Source of the DNA: DATBFX01 sp036558305
GTDB taxonomy: Bacteria; Chloroflexota; Chloroflexia; Thermomicrobiales; UBA6265
Assembly (NCBI GenBank): GCA_036558305.1
Contig: DATBFX010000478.1
Span: forward strand, 1 to 5,515
Direction of reading: 5' to 3'
Length of the DNA stretch: 5,515 bases
Both the position numbers and the translations under genes were made by a program. Of this stretch, positions 1-5,515 are shown piece by piece; positions within the stretch are counted from its first letter, which is position 1, and each line of letters starts with the position of its first letter. A model generated the notes under the pieces. The model was not told the DNA's origin, searched no databases, and worked only from the letters and a program-made list of their open reading frames with translations.

Positions 1-594
1 GCCCTGCCCGGACCAGTGAGGATCAGGGTCTTCACGCGGGCGGTGCGACCGGCCGGGTCGGACTGGATCAGACCCCGCTTCGCGGGGGTGACGGAGACGC
101 TCGGGCGGTCGGTGACGACGACCGAAATGGTCGGCGACCGCATCCGCGTCCGTTTGGATGACGGCAGCGAGCGCCTGGTCGATCACGTCGTGCAGGGGAC
201 CGGTTTCGCGATCGACATTTCGCGATTCGGCTTCCTATCGCCGGAGATCGTCCGCTCGCTGCGCACGCTGTGCGGTCAGCCCAGACTCGGACCGGGTTTC
301 GAGAGTTCGGTCGCCGGTCTCCATTTCCTCGGTGCCGCCAGCGATCTCAGCTACGGCCCCTTGATGCGCGCCATCGCCGGCACCGGTTTCGCCGCGAGGT
401 CCCTGACGCGTCACGTCGTGGCGGGCCTGGCCCGTACCGGCGATCTGCAGCGGACGAAAACGACGGCCGCACTTGAACAGGGATTGGAACTCGCTCCCTC
501 CCTGCAGACCGCCTCGCAGGCGGCCTCCATCGCCGCTGGACTGCTCGCTCCGATCATCGGAGGCGACCCGACGTTGCCGGGTGGCCGTTCCTAG
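1..594 (+). CDS. FAD-dependent oxidoreductase (flavoprotein monooxygenase-like), C-terminal part
   Basis: The frame is open from base 1 and ends at TAG 592-594, so the start lies outside the window; 197 residues are visible. The GTG at 16 is an internal codon rather than a likely start, because the preceding residues (ALPGP) continue the same frame. Visible family features are a hydrophilic beta segment with LDDGSE, then a GTGF motif at about visible residues 66-69 (the ATG/GTG linker typical of FAD/NAD(P)H-dependent monooxygenases and CzcO-like flavoproteins), then GPGFESS and GLHFLGAA near residues 97-113. The last block usually lines the FAD site near the C-terminus, followed by a helix (GPLMRAIAGTGFAAR). 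FAD- and NADPH-binding Rossmann motifs would be upstream and are not seen. About 45 residues of Ala/Leu/Thr-rich, low-conservation tail follow the last recognisable block. The substrate cannot be told. Family assignment is fairly secure; exact function is unknown. Confidence 0.75.
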   Translation, partial: ALPGPVRIRVFTRAVRPAGSDWIRPRFAGVTETLGRSVTTTEMVGDRIRVRLDDGSERLVDHVVQGTGFAIDISRFGFLSPEIVRSLRTLCGQPRLGPGFESSVAGLHFLGAASDLSYGPLMRAIAGTGFAARSLTRHVVAGLARTGDLQRTKTTAALEQGLELAPSLQTASQAASIAAGLLAPIIGGDPTLPGGRS

Positions 595-652
595 CGGTTT
601 GACCCAGTGGACCTTCACCAAAGAAGCGCGGCGGTGGCGCCCTGCTCCCCGG

Positions 653-658
653 TACAAT
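653..658 (+). promoter_or_regulatory. Candidate -10 box (TACAAT) upstream of the LLM oxidoreductase gene
   Basis: TACAAT matches the bacterial sigma-70-type -10 consensus at five of six positions and stands out in very GC-rich DNA. It lies 65 bases before the ATG at 724, giving a predicted leader of about 60 bases. No convincing -35 hexamer is present 16-19 bases upstream (GC-only sequence there). TTGACC at 599-604 is too far away to pair with it. The call rests on one hexamer only. Confidence 0.35.
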
Positions 659-723
659 TCCGGTCCTGACCGATTGGCCGCCGATTCGGAATTCGCTCGG
701 CGATCTCACGAAAGCGATGAGGT

Positions 724-1653
724 ATGGAATTCTGCCTGTCGATCGAGATCCAGGAGGGAATGACCTACGCCGACACGCTGGCGATGACCCGCGCCGGCGA
801 GGAGGCCGGATTCCAGGCCGCGCTCCTGGCCGAGCACTACGAGCCCTCGTCGGGCATCATCGAGCGGATGTCCGCGGACGCTTGGGTCTTCCTCGGCGGG
901 CTGGCGCGCGACACCCGGCGCATCCGGTTGGGGAGTCTGGTCAGCCCGGTCACCTTCCGCCATCCGTCGGTCCTGGCGAAGATGGCGGCGACGCTCGACC
1001 ACATGACCGACGGCCGCGCCGAGTTGGGGATCGGTGCCGGTTGGCTGGAATCCGAGCACGCCGCCTACGGATTCCCCTTCGGCGAACCGGCCCAACGCGT
1101 CGACCTGATGGAGGAGCAACTCCAGGTCGTCACCGGCTTGTGGTCGCACGACCCCTTCACCTTCGACGGGACGCACTATCACTTGAAGAATTGCCACTTT
1201 ACGCCCAAACCGGTGCAGCGGCCAGGCCTGCCGATCCTGGTCGGTGGCCGCCCGACGTCGGTCCGGTTGGTCCGGTTGGCGGCCCAGTACGCGGAGGAAT
1301 TCGTGATCGCCCTGGCCACGCCCGCCCAGTGCCGGGAGGTGCGCGAGCGGCTCGACCGCGCCTGCGAAAAAGAAGGACGTGATCCGGCCAGTCTCGGGTT
1401 GGCGGTCTTCTGCGGGCTCTGCGTGGCGGAGACGGCGGAGGAGGCGGACGAGTTGCGGGAACGGTTGCTGGCCGAATCGCGACCGCACATGCGGAACACC
1501 GAACTCTGGATCATGGGGACGCCGGAGCCGGCGGCGGAGCAGGTGCGGCAGTTCGCGGCCGCGGGCGTGGACCGGTTGATGTACTCGGTGGAGAACGATG
1601 TGCATCGGGCGATGGTACCGGTGCTCGGCGAAGTGCTGACGCTGATCCGGTGA
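724..1653 (+). CDS. LLM-class flavin/F420-dependent oxidoreductase (Rv1855c-like)
   Basis: This 309-residue protein is full length for bacterial luciferase-like (LLM) TIM-barrel oxidoreductases. Visible family blocks: an N-terminal beta strand (MEFCLSIEIQEG, 1-12), EEAGF (26-30), RIRLGSLVSPVTFRHPSVLAK (67-86), HMTDGRAELGIGAGW (93-107, the phosphate/cofactor-binding region), EHAAYGFPF (111-119), the EEQL...TGLW helix (130-140), PKPVQRPGLPILVGG (161-175) and a C-terminal GTPEPAAEQVRQFAAAGVDRLM region (265-286). The pattern resembles the Rv1855c-like group of probable F420-dependent enzymes, so hydride transfer with F420 is likelier than FMN, though the cofactor is inferred. The usual DHY motif reads EHY here (37-39). 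I keep the ATG at 724 although GAGG at 719-722 sits almost on it: starting at the internal ATG 760, which has AGGAGG at 752-757, would delete the conserved first strand. The cellular substrate is unknown. Confidence 0.88.
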   Translation: MEFCLSIEIQEGMTYADTLAMTRAGEEAGFQAALLAEHYEPSSGIIERMSADAWVFLGGLARDTRRIRLGSLVSPVTFRHPSVLAKMAATLDHMTDGRAELGIGAGWLESEHAAYGFPFGEPAQRVDLMEEQLQVVTGLWSHDPFTFDGTHYHLKNCHFTPKPVQRPGLPILVGGRPTSVRLVRLAAQYAEEFVIALATPAQCREVRERLDRACEKEGRDPASLGLAVFCGLCVAETAEEADELRERLLAESRPHMRNTELWIMGTPEPAAEQVRQFAAAGVDRLMYSVENDVHRAMVPVLGEVLTLIR

Positions 1654-1676
1654 TGCCGAGCGCACGGCTCGCGTGG

Positions 1677-1682
1677 TAGATT
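1677..1682 (+). promoter_or_regulatory. Candidate -10 box (TAGATT) upstream of the propeller gene
   Basis: TAGATT lies 39 bases before the ATG at 1721, in the 67-base gap after the LLM gene, and is preceded by GG just like the TACAAT box at 653. It matches four of six positions of the -10 consensus. No good -35 hexamer is visible. If real, the propeller gene has its own promoter with a leader of about 30 bases rather than depending on read-through. Weak evidence. Confidence 0.28.
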
Positions 1683-1707
1683 AGGCGCGCCCGACCTCCG
1701 CCGACTC

Positions 1708-1713
1708 GGAGGT
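1708..1713 (+). promoter_or_regulatory. Ribosome binding site that fixes the start at 1721
   Basis: GGAGGT at 1708-1713 is a strong Shine-Dalgarno sequence with 7 bases to the ATG at 1721. The in-frame GTG at 1712, which would add three residues (MCQ), overlaps the Shine-Dalgarno itself and so cannot be served by it. This supports the start at 1721. Confidence 0.75.
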
Positions 1714-1720
1714 GTGTCAA

Positions 1721-3490
1721 ATGTTCTGCACTTCGTGCGCCACCTTCACCGCCGCCGCCACGGCGCGCTGCCCAACCTGCGGCGCCCCACTCGCCGCCGA
1801 TCCGACCGCCACGGACGGTGCGGCCGGACGAGTTCCCCCGACCACCCGCTCTCGCGACGGTCTCAGCACCACCGAACGGTCGAGCCGCGAGCGTCCGCGC
1901 CGACGGCTGCTCCGTCGCTGTCTCTATCTGCTCCCGATCCTGGCGGTCCTGCTGGCGACGACGCTCTACGTGGACGGCACGCGGGCCCGGCAGCGGACGG
2001 TGGCCGCGGCCTACCAGCGCGCGGAGGCGGCAGAGGCGGCCGGAGACTACCTGGCGGCGATCGACGCCTACGAGCACGCCGCCGGGTACCGGGACGCGAT
2101 GGCACGGCGGGCGGCGGTGGTCGACCGCCTGGCTCCCTACCGCGATGCCTACTTCCGCGGCGTGACGGCACTGGACGACGGGCGCTACGACGACGCGATC
2201 GCCTTGCTCCTTCCCGTCGTCCGCGATCTGCCGACCTACGAGGACGCCGCGTTTTTGCTGGAGCGGGCGCGAGACGCGCGGCGGGACGAGTTGATCCGGG
2301 CCGTCGATCGGGCCACCGAGGATGCCGATTGGCTGACGGTCGAGCGTTCGTTGGTGTCGTTGGTGGCGGAGAACCCGACCGATGAGGATCTGGTGGCGCA
2401 ACTCGCCGGGGTCCGGCGCGACCACGCCCCCCTCGTCTACGCCCGCGACGGCGATCTCTACCTGATCGGCCCGGACGGCAGCGACGAGCGGTTGCTGACC
2501 GATGCGGTCTCCGCCGCCTGGCCCGTCTGGAGTCCCGACCGCGGTCGCATCGCCTTCGTTTCCACCCAGGGCATCATCGCCAACGACGGCGGCAGTCTCT
2601 ACGTCATCAACGGCGACGGCTCGGGGTTGACCGAAGTGGCGACGTCGGTGCGTACCGACGTCGCACCCGCCTGGAGTCCAGACGGCGGGCGCATCGCGTT
2701 CGTCGGCGGAGCCGGCGTGATCGGGGAACCGACCTATGCGACGCGCTCGATCGAGTACGTCGATCTCGCCTCCGGGATCGTGACCGACGTTACGAAGGGG
2801 TTGGTTGCCAACCCGGCTTCCCCAACCTGGTCGCCCACCGGCGACCGCCTCGCCTTCGTCAGCCGGGTCACGGGCGAACAGACTGCCGTCAATCCGCGAT
2901 ACCCGCTGGGCGGGGTCTACGTGGCAAAGCTGGCGACGGGCGAGGTCGCCGCGGTCGAACCCGACATCCTGTCCGGCGCGCGCCGCGTCGCCTGGTCGCC
3001 GACGCGCGACGCCCTGCTCGTCTTCTCCCGCGCCAACGGATCGACGAGCGGCAACGAAGGTATCTCGGTGATCGACCTCCGCACCGGTGAGCGCCCCTTC
3101 ATCTTCGGCGCCTCGAACGACGCCTCGACGCCGGTCTGGTCGCCGGACGGCAACAGCTTCGCCTACGTCATCGACGGCTCGACCCTGCACGTCGAAACCG
3201 TCGGCGGTCGTTCGCGGACGATCGAGCTCGGTTTCGCCGGCGGCCGCTCCTTGACCTGGTCGCCGGACGGGCAGGCCGTGGTGGTGCTGGGGACGTGGTC
3301 CGGGTCGACCTCCCTCCTCGTCCCGCTGGGCGAGGGCGCCGGTACGCCGACGCACCTGGCGATCGGTTTCGACACCGATCGCCGCTTCAGCGGGGCACCG
3401 CAGTGGGCGCCGTTGACCGTGGCAACGCCGGTCGGTCCGCCGACCCTGGCCGGTACCGCGGGCGATCCGGCTACCGACGCCGGCGCGTGA
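1721..3490 (+). CDS. Membrane-anchored zinc-ribbon / TPR-like / TolB-type beta-propeller protein
   Basis: I recognise the parts of this 589-residue protein but not a named gene. Residues 3-20 form a short zinc ribbon (Cys3, Cys6, Cys17, Cys20 as CTSC and CPTCG). Residues 24-58 are a Thr/Ser/Arg-rich linker. A basic run (RPRRRLLRR, about 58-66) precedes one hydrophobic helix (about 67-84); by the positive-inside rule the zinc ribbon is cytoplasmic and the rest is outside. Residues 92-235 are helical and TPR-like (AEAAGDYLAAIDAYEHA; ALDDGRYDDAIALLLPVV). Residues 238-565 carry beta-propeller repeats with TolB/PD40 motifs: WSPD at 270, WSPDG at 318, WSPTG at 370, WSPTR at 425, WSPDG at 473 and 513, and a degenerate WAP at 562, most followed by an IAFV-type strand. 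A low-complexity Pro/Thr/Gly/Ala tail ends it. No catalytic triad or peptidase domain is seen, so it is probably a binding or scaffold protein at the cell surface, perhaps sensing or assembly. That role is inference. Confidence 0.85.
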   Translation: MFCTSCATFTAAATARCPTCGAPLAADPTATDGAAGRVPPTTRSRDGLSTTERSSRERPRRRLLRRCLYLLPILAVLLATTLYVDGTRARQRTVAAAYQRAEAAEAAGDYLAAIDAYEHAAGYRDAMARRAAVVDRLAPYRDAYFRGVTALDDGRYDDAIALLLPVVRDLPTYEDAAFLLERARDARRDELIRAVDRATEDADWLTVERSLVSLVAENPTDEDLVAQLAGVRRDHAPLVYARDGDLYLIGPDGSDERLLTDAVSAAWPVWSPDRGRIAFVSTQGIIANDGGSLYVINGDGSGLTEVATSVRTDVAPAWSPDGGRIAFVGGAGVIGEPTYATRSIEYVDLASGIVTDVTKGLVANPASPTWSPTGDRLAFVSRVTGEQTAVNPRYPLGGVYVAKLATGEVAAVEPDILSGARRVAWSPTRDALLVFSRANGSTSGNEGISVIDLRTGERPFIFGASNDASTPVWSPDGNSFAYVIDGSTLHVETVGGRSRTIELGFAGGRSLTWSPDGQAVVVLGTWSGSTSLLVPLGEGAGTPTHLAIGFDTDRRFSGAPQWAPLTVATPVGPPTLAGTAGDPATDAGA

Positions 3491-3543
3491 TCGCCTCGTC
3501 GTTGGGCACTCCTGCAATCCCGGTGATTGCCCGGACCTCTCGC

Positions 3544-3838
3544 CTGGGTCGCGTCCGAGGCGCCGTTTCGCGCCCCGTCGGCGTACGCTCCTCCACGGTC
3601 GTCGATGATGACCCTCATCCCCGGATTGGGGCGTAGCCAGGCGGCCGGGTTCTCCCTGGAGCGATCCGGAAGCAGATCGACTGGGCAGTGGCGATGGGGC
3701 CGAAGAGGATCGTCCTAAAGATCATGCCCTTGTGACGAGGCGTCCGGCGCTGGCGTTGGCACCAAGGTTGCAGCGCATACCCGAGAGACGGACAGGTGTG
3801 CGGAAGACGAGGATCGACGTGCATACCGGAGGCATCCC
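3544..3838 (-). pseudogene. Decayed ISL3-family transposase fragment
   Basis: Bases 3491-3841 hold no intact gene, but the minus strand reads as pieces of an ISL3 transposase in the expected order. Bases 3838 down to 3758 give GMP, then TSILVFRTPV, then LGA, matching the family's GMP...LL...LGVDD stretch with 24 codons between GMP and LG. Bases 3734 to 3705 in another frame give HKGMIFRTIL, like the family's RKGxxYGTIL. Bases 3684 to 3544 in a third frame give PVDLLPDR, then AAWLRPNPG, then IIDDRGGAYADGARNGASDA, like the family's PVDLLPDR...AAWL...HPG...RDRSGAYAxGAxxGAPDA. Only 23 bases separate TIL from VDLLPD where 24 would be expected, so there is a one-base deletion; further indels lie around 3735-3757. 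The first catalytic Asp (LGVDD, here LGANA) is lost; the second (DDR) is kept. An even weaker continuation (ER....LQE) may run to about 3510. No terminal inverted repeats were found. Family matches are from memory, not a search. Confidence 0.7.
3828..3832 (+). promoter_or_regulatory. Ribosome binding site of the SnoaL-like gene
   Basis: GGAGG lies 9 bases before the ATG at 3842, good spacing for initiation there. It overlaps the antisense GMP codons at the edge of the transposase remnant. An ATG at 3846 is out of frame and can be ignored. Confidence 0.7.
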
Positions 3839-3841
3839 GAA

Positions 3842-4276
3842 ATGAATGACGATCGCGACGCGGATCGGAATCTCGACGTCTTGAAGCGCCACCTGGCGGC
3901 CGAAAACGAGCACGACATGAGCGGGACACTCGCGACGTTGCATCCCGAATGCGTCTTCGAGGACCGGATGACCGGCAAAGACTACCACGGCCGCGAAGGG
4001 GCCAAGCAGTACTACGAGACCTGGTGGCAAGCGCTCGATCTGACGGTCGTGAGCGAACGGCGGCATATGATCAACGACGGGAACATCGTCTCAGAAGCGC
4101 GCTACCAGGGTGTTCACCGTGGTTCGCTGTTTGGCGAAGCGCCAACCGGCGCGACGATCGATTTCCCCATCGTCACCTTTCTCACCTTCCGCGAGGGACT
4201 GCTTGCCGGCGAGCGCTTCTACTATGACCTTGGCGGGCTCTGGAGACGATTGCACGCGCCCGACTCGGGTACGTGA
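3842..4276 (+). CDS. SnoaL-like / NTF2-fold protein (ester-cyclase-like)
   Basis: This 144-residue protein has the length and layout of the SnoaL-like branch of the NTF2 superfamily: an N-terminal helix with ENEHDMSGTLATLHP (21-35) and CVFED, YHGREGAKQYYETWW (48-62), a beta meander carrying VVSERRHMINDG, GVHRGSLFGEAPTG (90-103) and a closing strand block GLLAGERFYYDLGGLWRRL (119-137). Members are small cone-shaped enzymes or binding proteins; a few cyclise polyketide esters, but most are uncharacterised. I cannot assign a catalytic residue with confidence. It stands alone on the plus strand, about 350 bases after the propeller gene and convergent with the SDR. The GGAGG at 3828-3832 supports the ATG at 3842. 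No clear promoter was seen; its upstream sequence is transposase debris. The fold is confident, the reaction unknown. Confidence 0.83.
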   Translation: MNDDRDADRNLDVLKRHLAAENEHDMSGTLATLHPECVFEDRMTGKDYHGREGAKQYYETWWQALDLTVVSERRHMINDGNIVSEARYQGVHRGSLFGEAPTGATIDFPIVTFLTFREGLLAGERFYYDLGGLWRRLHAPDSGT

Positions 4277-4318
4277 CGATGCACGCGTGCGTGCTTGGCG
4301 GGACCTGAGGACTCGGCC

Positions 4319-4365
4319 GTTGGACGGGTTGCCGGCCGGTGGAGATCGCTTCGCTCCCGTCCAAC
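4319..4365. repeat. Inverted repeat between convergent genes, possible bidirectional terminator
   Basis: GTTGGACGGG at 4319-4328 and CCCGTCCAAC at 4356-4365 are exact reverse complements, a 10-bp stem with 7 G-C pairs and a 27-base loop. It lies in the 110-base gap between the SnoaL-like stop (4276) and the SDR stop (4387), where a shared terminator is expected. No T-run follows the stem on either strand, so it is not a classical intrinsic terminator. It could act as an RNA 3'-end stabiliser or a Rho-assisted stop. Confidence 0.4.
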
Positions 4366-4386
4366 CGATCCGCTCGATCGTCGACC

Positions 4387-5175
4387 TCACCGAAGCTTCG
4401 TGATCGCCTCGTCGATGTTGAGCTGACGCGCCGTCAGACCGCCGTCCACGACCATCACCGCACCGGTCACGAAACGGGCGTCGTCGCTGGCGAGGAAGGC
4501 GGCCGCGGCGGCGATGTCGGCGGGAGTGCCGAAGGTATCGAGCGCGGTGTGGGAGCGGATCGCGGTCCAGAGTTCGTCGTCCCATCCCGACTGCGCGCTC
4601 ATCTCGTTCCAGATCGTCCCCGGACAGAGCGCGTTGACGCGAATCCCGTGGCGACCGAGTTCCAGCGCCGCCGTTTGACTGAGGTTGATGATCCCCGCCT
4701 TGCTCGCTCCGTAGGGCGCCAGCATCGGCTGCCCGCGCAACCCATTCGTCGACGCGATGTTGACGATCGCGCCGCTCGTTCCCTGCGCGATCATCCGCCG
4801 CGCTGCGATCTGCGTGCCGAGAAAGGCGCCGCGCAGGTTGGTATCGAGGACGCGGTCCCAATCGGCGTCCTCGATCTCGACGAATCGGGCGTGGTGGGCG
4901 ATGCCGGCGTTGTTGACGAGCACGTCGAGTTTCCCGAATCGGCCAACCGTCGCCTCGACCATCGCCTCGACCTGTTCGCGCTGGCCGACGTCGGCGACGC
5001 CGCCGGCGACCGGGCCGAGGGCGGCCAACTCGGCAACGGCCACCTCGATTCCGTCTTCATTGATGTCGGCGATCCAGACCGATGCTCCCTCTTCGAGGAA
5101 CCTTTTCGCGATGCCCTTGCCGATGCCCCGCGCCGCACCGGTGACGATGCAGACGCGATCGTGCAGACGATTCAT
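4387..5175 (-). CDS. Classical short-chain dehydrogenase/reductase (SDR), NAD-type
   Basis: This 262-residue soluble oxidoreductase has every classical SDR landmark: the TGxxxGIG nucleotide motif (TGAARGIG, 12-19), an acidic residue ending the second strand (Asp37 in IADIN, favouring NAD(H) over NADPH), ADV with Asp62 at the adenine pocket, NNAG (88-91), and the tetrad Asn113, Ser142, Tyr155 and Lys159 (YGASK). PG follows at 185-186, and the C-terminal FVTGAVMVVDGG block is present. It would oxidise an alcohol or reduce a carbonyl; the substrate is not predictable. The start is supported by GAGGAG (complement of 5182-5187), 6 bases before the ATG. The creatininase-like gene lies 72 bases upstream on the same strand, so co-transcription is possible. 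It lacks the cofactor-loop insertion known from mycofactocin-associated SDRs. Family certain; specific reaction unknown. Confidence 0.93.
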   Translation of the reverse strand: MNRLHDRVCIVTGAARGIGKGIAKRFLEEGASVWIADINEDGIEVAVAELAALGPVAGGVADVGQREQVEAMVEATVGRFGKLDVLVNNAGIAHHARFVEIEDADWDRVLDTNLRGAFLGTQIAARRMIAQGTSGAIVNIASTNGLRGQPMLAPYGASKAGIINLSQTAALELGRHGIRVNALCPGTIWNEMSAQSGWDDELWTAIRSHTALDTFGTPADIAAAAAFLASDDARFVTGAVMVVDGGLTARQLNIDEAITKLR

Positions 5176-5211
5176 TGGCGTCTCCTCACGACAACCGGGG
5201 CGGGAACGGGG

Positions 5212-5222
5212 TTATTTTTATG
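5212..5222 (-). promoter_or_regulatory. AT-only patch before the SDR gene, possible -10 region
   Basis: The minus strand reads CATAAAAATAA here, 37-47 bases before the SDR ATG, the only strongly AT-rich patch in the local GC-rich DNA. It offers poor-to-fair -10 matches (TAAAAA) and no clear -35. It could be an SDR promoter or an easily melted spacer in a creatininase-SDR transcript. Weak. Confidence 0.22.
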
Positions 5223-5247
5223 CCGTGCCACCTGGACGCGGATCGCC

Positions 5248-5515
5248 TCAGTCACGGGGCTCTTCACGCAATCGGCCCCCGGAGGTGACGTAAAACTCGG
5301 TCAGGGCCCGGCCGACCGCCTGGGCAACCGTGTCGAGGTAGGTGCGCCCGCGCTCCGCGTCGCCGCGGTCCGGGCTGTCGGTGTAGCCGTCGATCGCCTG
5401 CCACGACCCGTGGCGTTCGAGCCGGTAGGGTGGTGCCGGATTCGGCGTCCAGGGCGGAACGTCGTCGCGGTGCGGTCTCGGTTCGCGGACGAGCTCCGGC
5501 CGGAGCGCCAGCACG
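5248..5515 (-). CDS. Creatininase-family amidohydrolase, C-terminal fragment
   Basis: The minus-strand frame runs off the window edge and ends at TGA (complement of 5248-5250), so only about 88 C-terminal residues are seen. The GTG at the very edge is taken as internal, not a start. The visible start LALRPELVRE matches the creatininase-family helix that follows the metal-binding HAGxxETS motif (outside the window). The end, AIDGYTDSPDRGDAERGRTYLDTVAQAVGRALTEF, resembles the family's C-terminal G...DP...AxxEKGxxxxxxxxxAL pattern. Family members are Zn/Mn-dependent cyclic amide hydrolases (creatinine amidohydrolase), formamide hydrolases of flavin/F420-type pathways, and MftE of mycofactocin maturation. 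None of the metal ligands is in view, so activity and subfamily cannot be judged. It lies upstream of the SDR in the same direction. Assignment is from pattern memory. Confidence 0.65.
   Translation of the reverse strand, partial: VLALRPELVREPRPHRDDVPPWTPNPAPPYRLERHGSWQAIDGYTDSPDRGDAERGRTYLDTVAQAVGRALTEFYVTSGGRLREEPRD

Noticed and set aside
706..1665. Minus-strand open frame of 319 codons opposite the LLM gene
   Set aside because: It is composition-driven (Arg/His/Gln-rich) with no recognisable domain; the plus-strand protein is an unmistakable LLM enzyme.
1657..1671. Small hairpin CGAGC-GCACG-GCTCG after the LLM stop
   Set aside because: It has only a 5-bp stem, no T-run, and lies immediately before a candidate -10 box; too common in GC-rich DNA to call a terminator.
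1511..3517. Minus-strand open frame of 668 codons opposite the propeller gene
   Set aside because: It is an Arg/Gly/Asp-rich translation with no family motifs, an expected shadow of a high-GC gene. The plus strand has a good ribosome site, a zinc ribbon and propeller repeats.
3527..3718. Plus-strand small open frames in the 3491-3841 gap
   Set aside because: They have no ribosome site and no family resemblance, and the minus strand explains the same bases as transposase remnant.
4281..4290. Perfect palindrome GCACGCGTGC just after the SnoaL-like stop
   Set aside because: A single 10-bp GC palindrome is expected by chance, and there is no second copy or promoter context to make it an operator.
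4091..4861. Minus-strand 256-codon frame overlapping the SDR in another frame
   Set aside because: Arg/Asp-rich shadow; the SDR frame has every catalytic motif and a ribosome site.
4387..5515. Mycofactocin-type cluster (creatininase-like MftE plus SDR)
   Set aside because: The SDR is a normal-length classical form without the cofactor-loop insertion, and no precursor peptide or radical-SAM gene is in the window. The creatininase subfamily cannot be determined from the fragment.

Overview
The window is GC-rich DNA with long, strongly biased reading frames. Its proteins (a flavoprotein monooxygenase-like enzyme, an F420-type luciferase-like oxidoreductase, a membrane-anchored propeller protein, a SnoaL-like protein, an SDR and a creatininase-like enzyme) suggest a free-living high-GC bacterium. 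My best guess is Chloroflexota (Thermomicrobia-like) or an actinobacterial relative. That placement is an inference from protein style; no rRNA or other marker gene is present.

Layout: bases 1-594 (+) hold the 3' end of an FAD-dependent oxidoreductase. After a 129-base gap with a TACAAT -10-like box comes an LLM-class, probably F420-dependent oxidoreductase (724-1653, +). A 67-base gap with a second -10-like box precedes a 589-residue protein (1721-3490, +). This protein has an N-terminal zinc ribbon, one membrane helix, a TPR-like helical stretch and a TolB/PD40-type beta-propeller, and is the most unusual intact gene here. Bases 3491-3841 have no intact gene, but read on the minus strand they carry a decayed ISL3-family transposase fragment with frameshifts. 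A SnoaL/NTF2-like gene (3842-4276, +) begins at the edge of that debris. It converges on a classical SDR dehydrogenase (4387-5175, -), and a 10-bp inverted repeat lies between them. Upstream of the SDR on the same strand is the C-terminal part of a creatininase-family amidohydrolase (5248 to the window edge, -).

Functionally this looks like accessory small-molecule metabolism (redox flavoenzymes, SDR, cyclase-like fold, amidohydrolase) interrupted by old mobile-element damage. The creatininase-like gene and the SDR could be one minus-strand transcription unit. The plus-strand genes each have their own leader and need not be an operon. I see no CRISPR array, tRNA, rRNA or clear intrinsic terminator. 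The least ordinary items are the hidden ISL3 remnant and the zinc-ribbon/TM/TPR/propeller protein.
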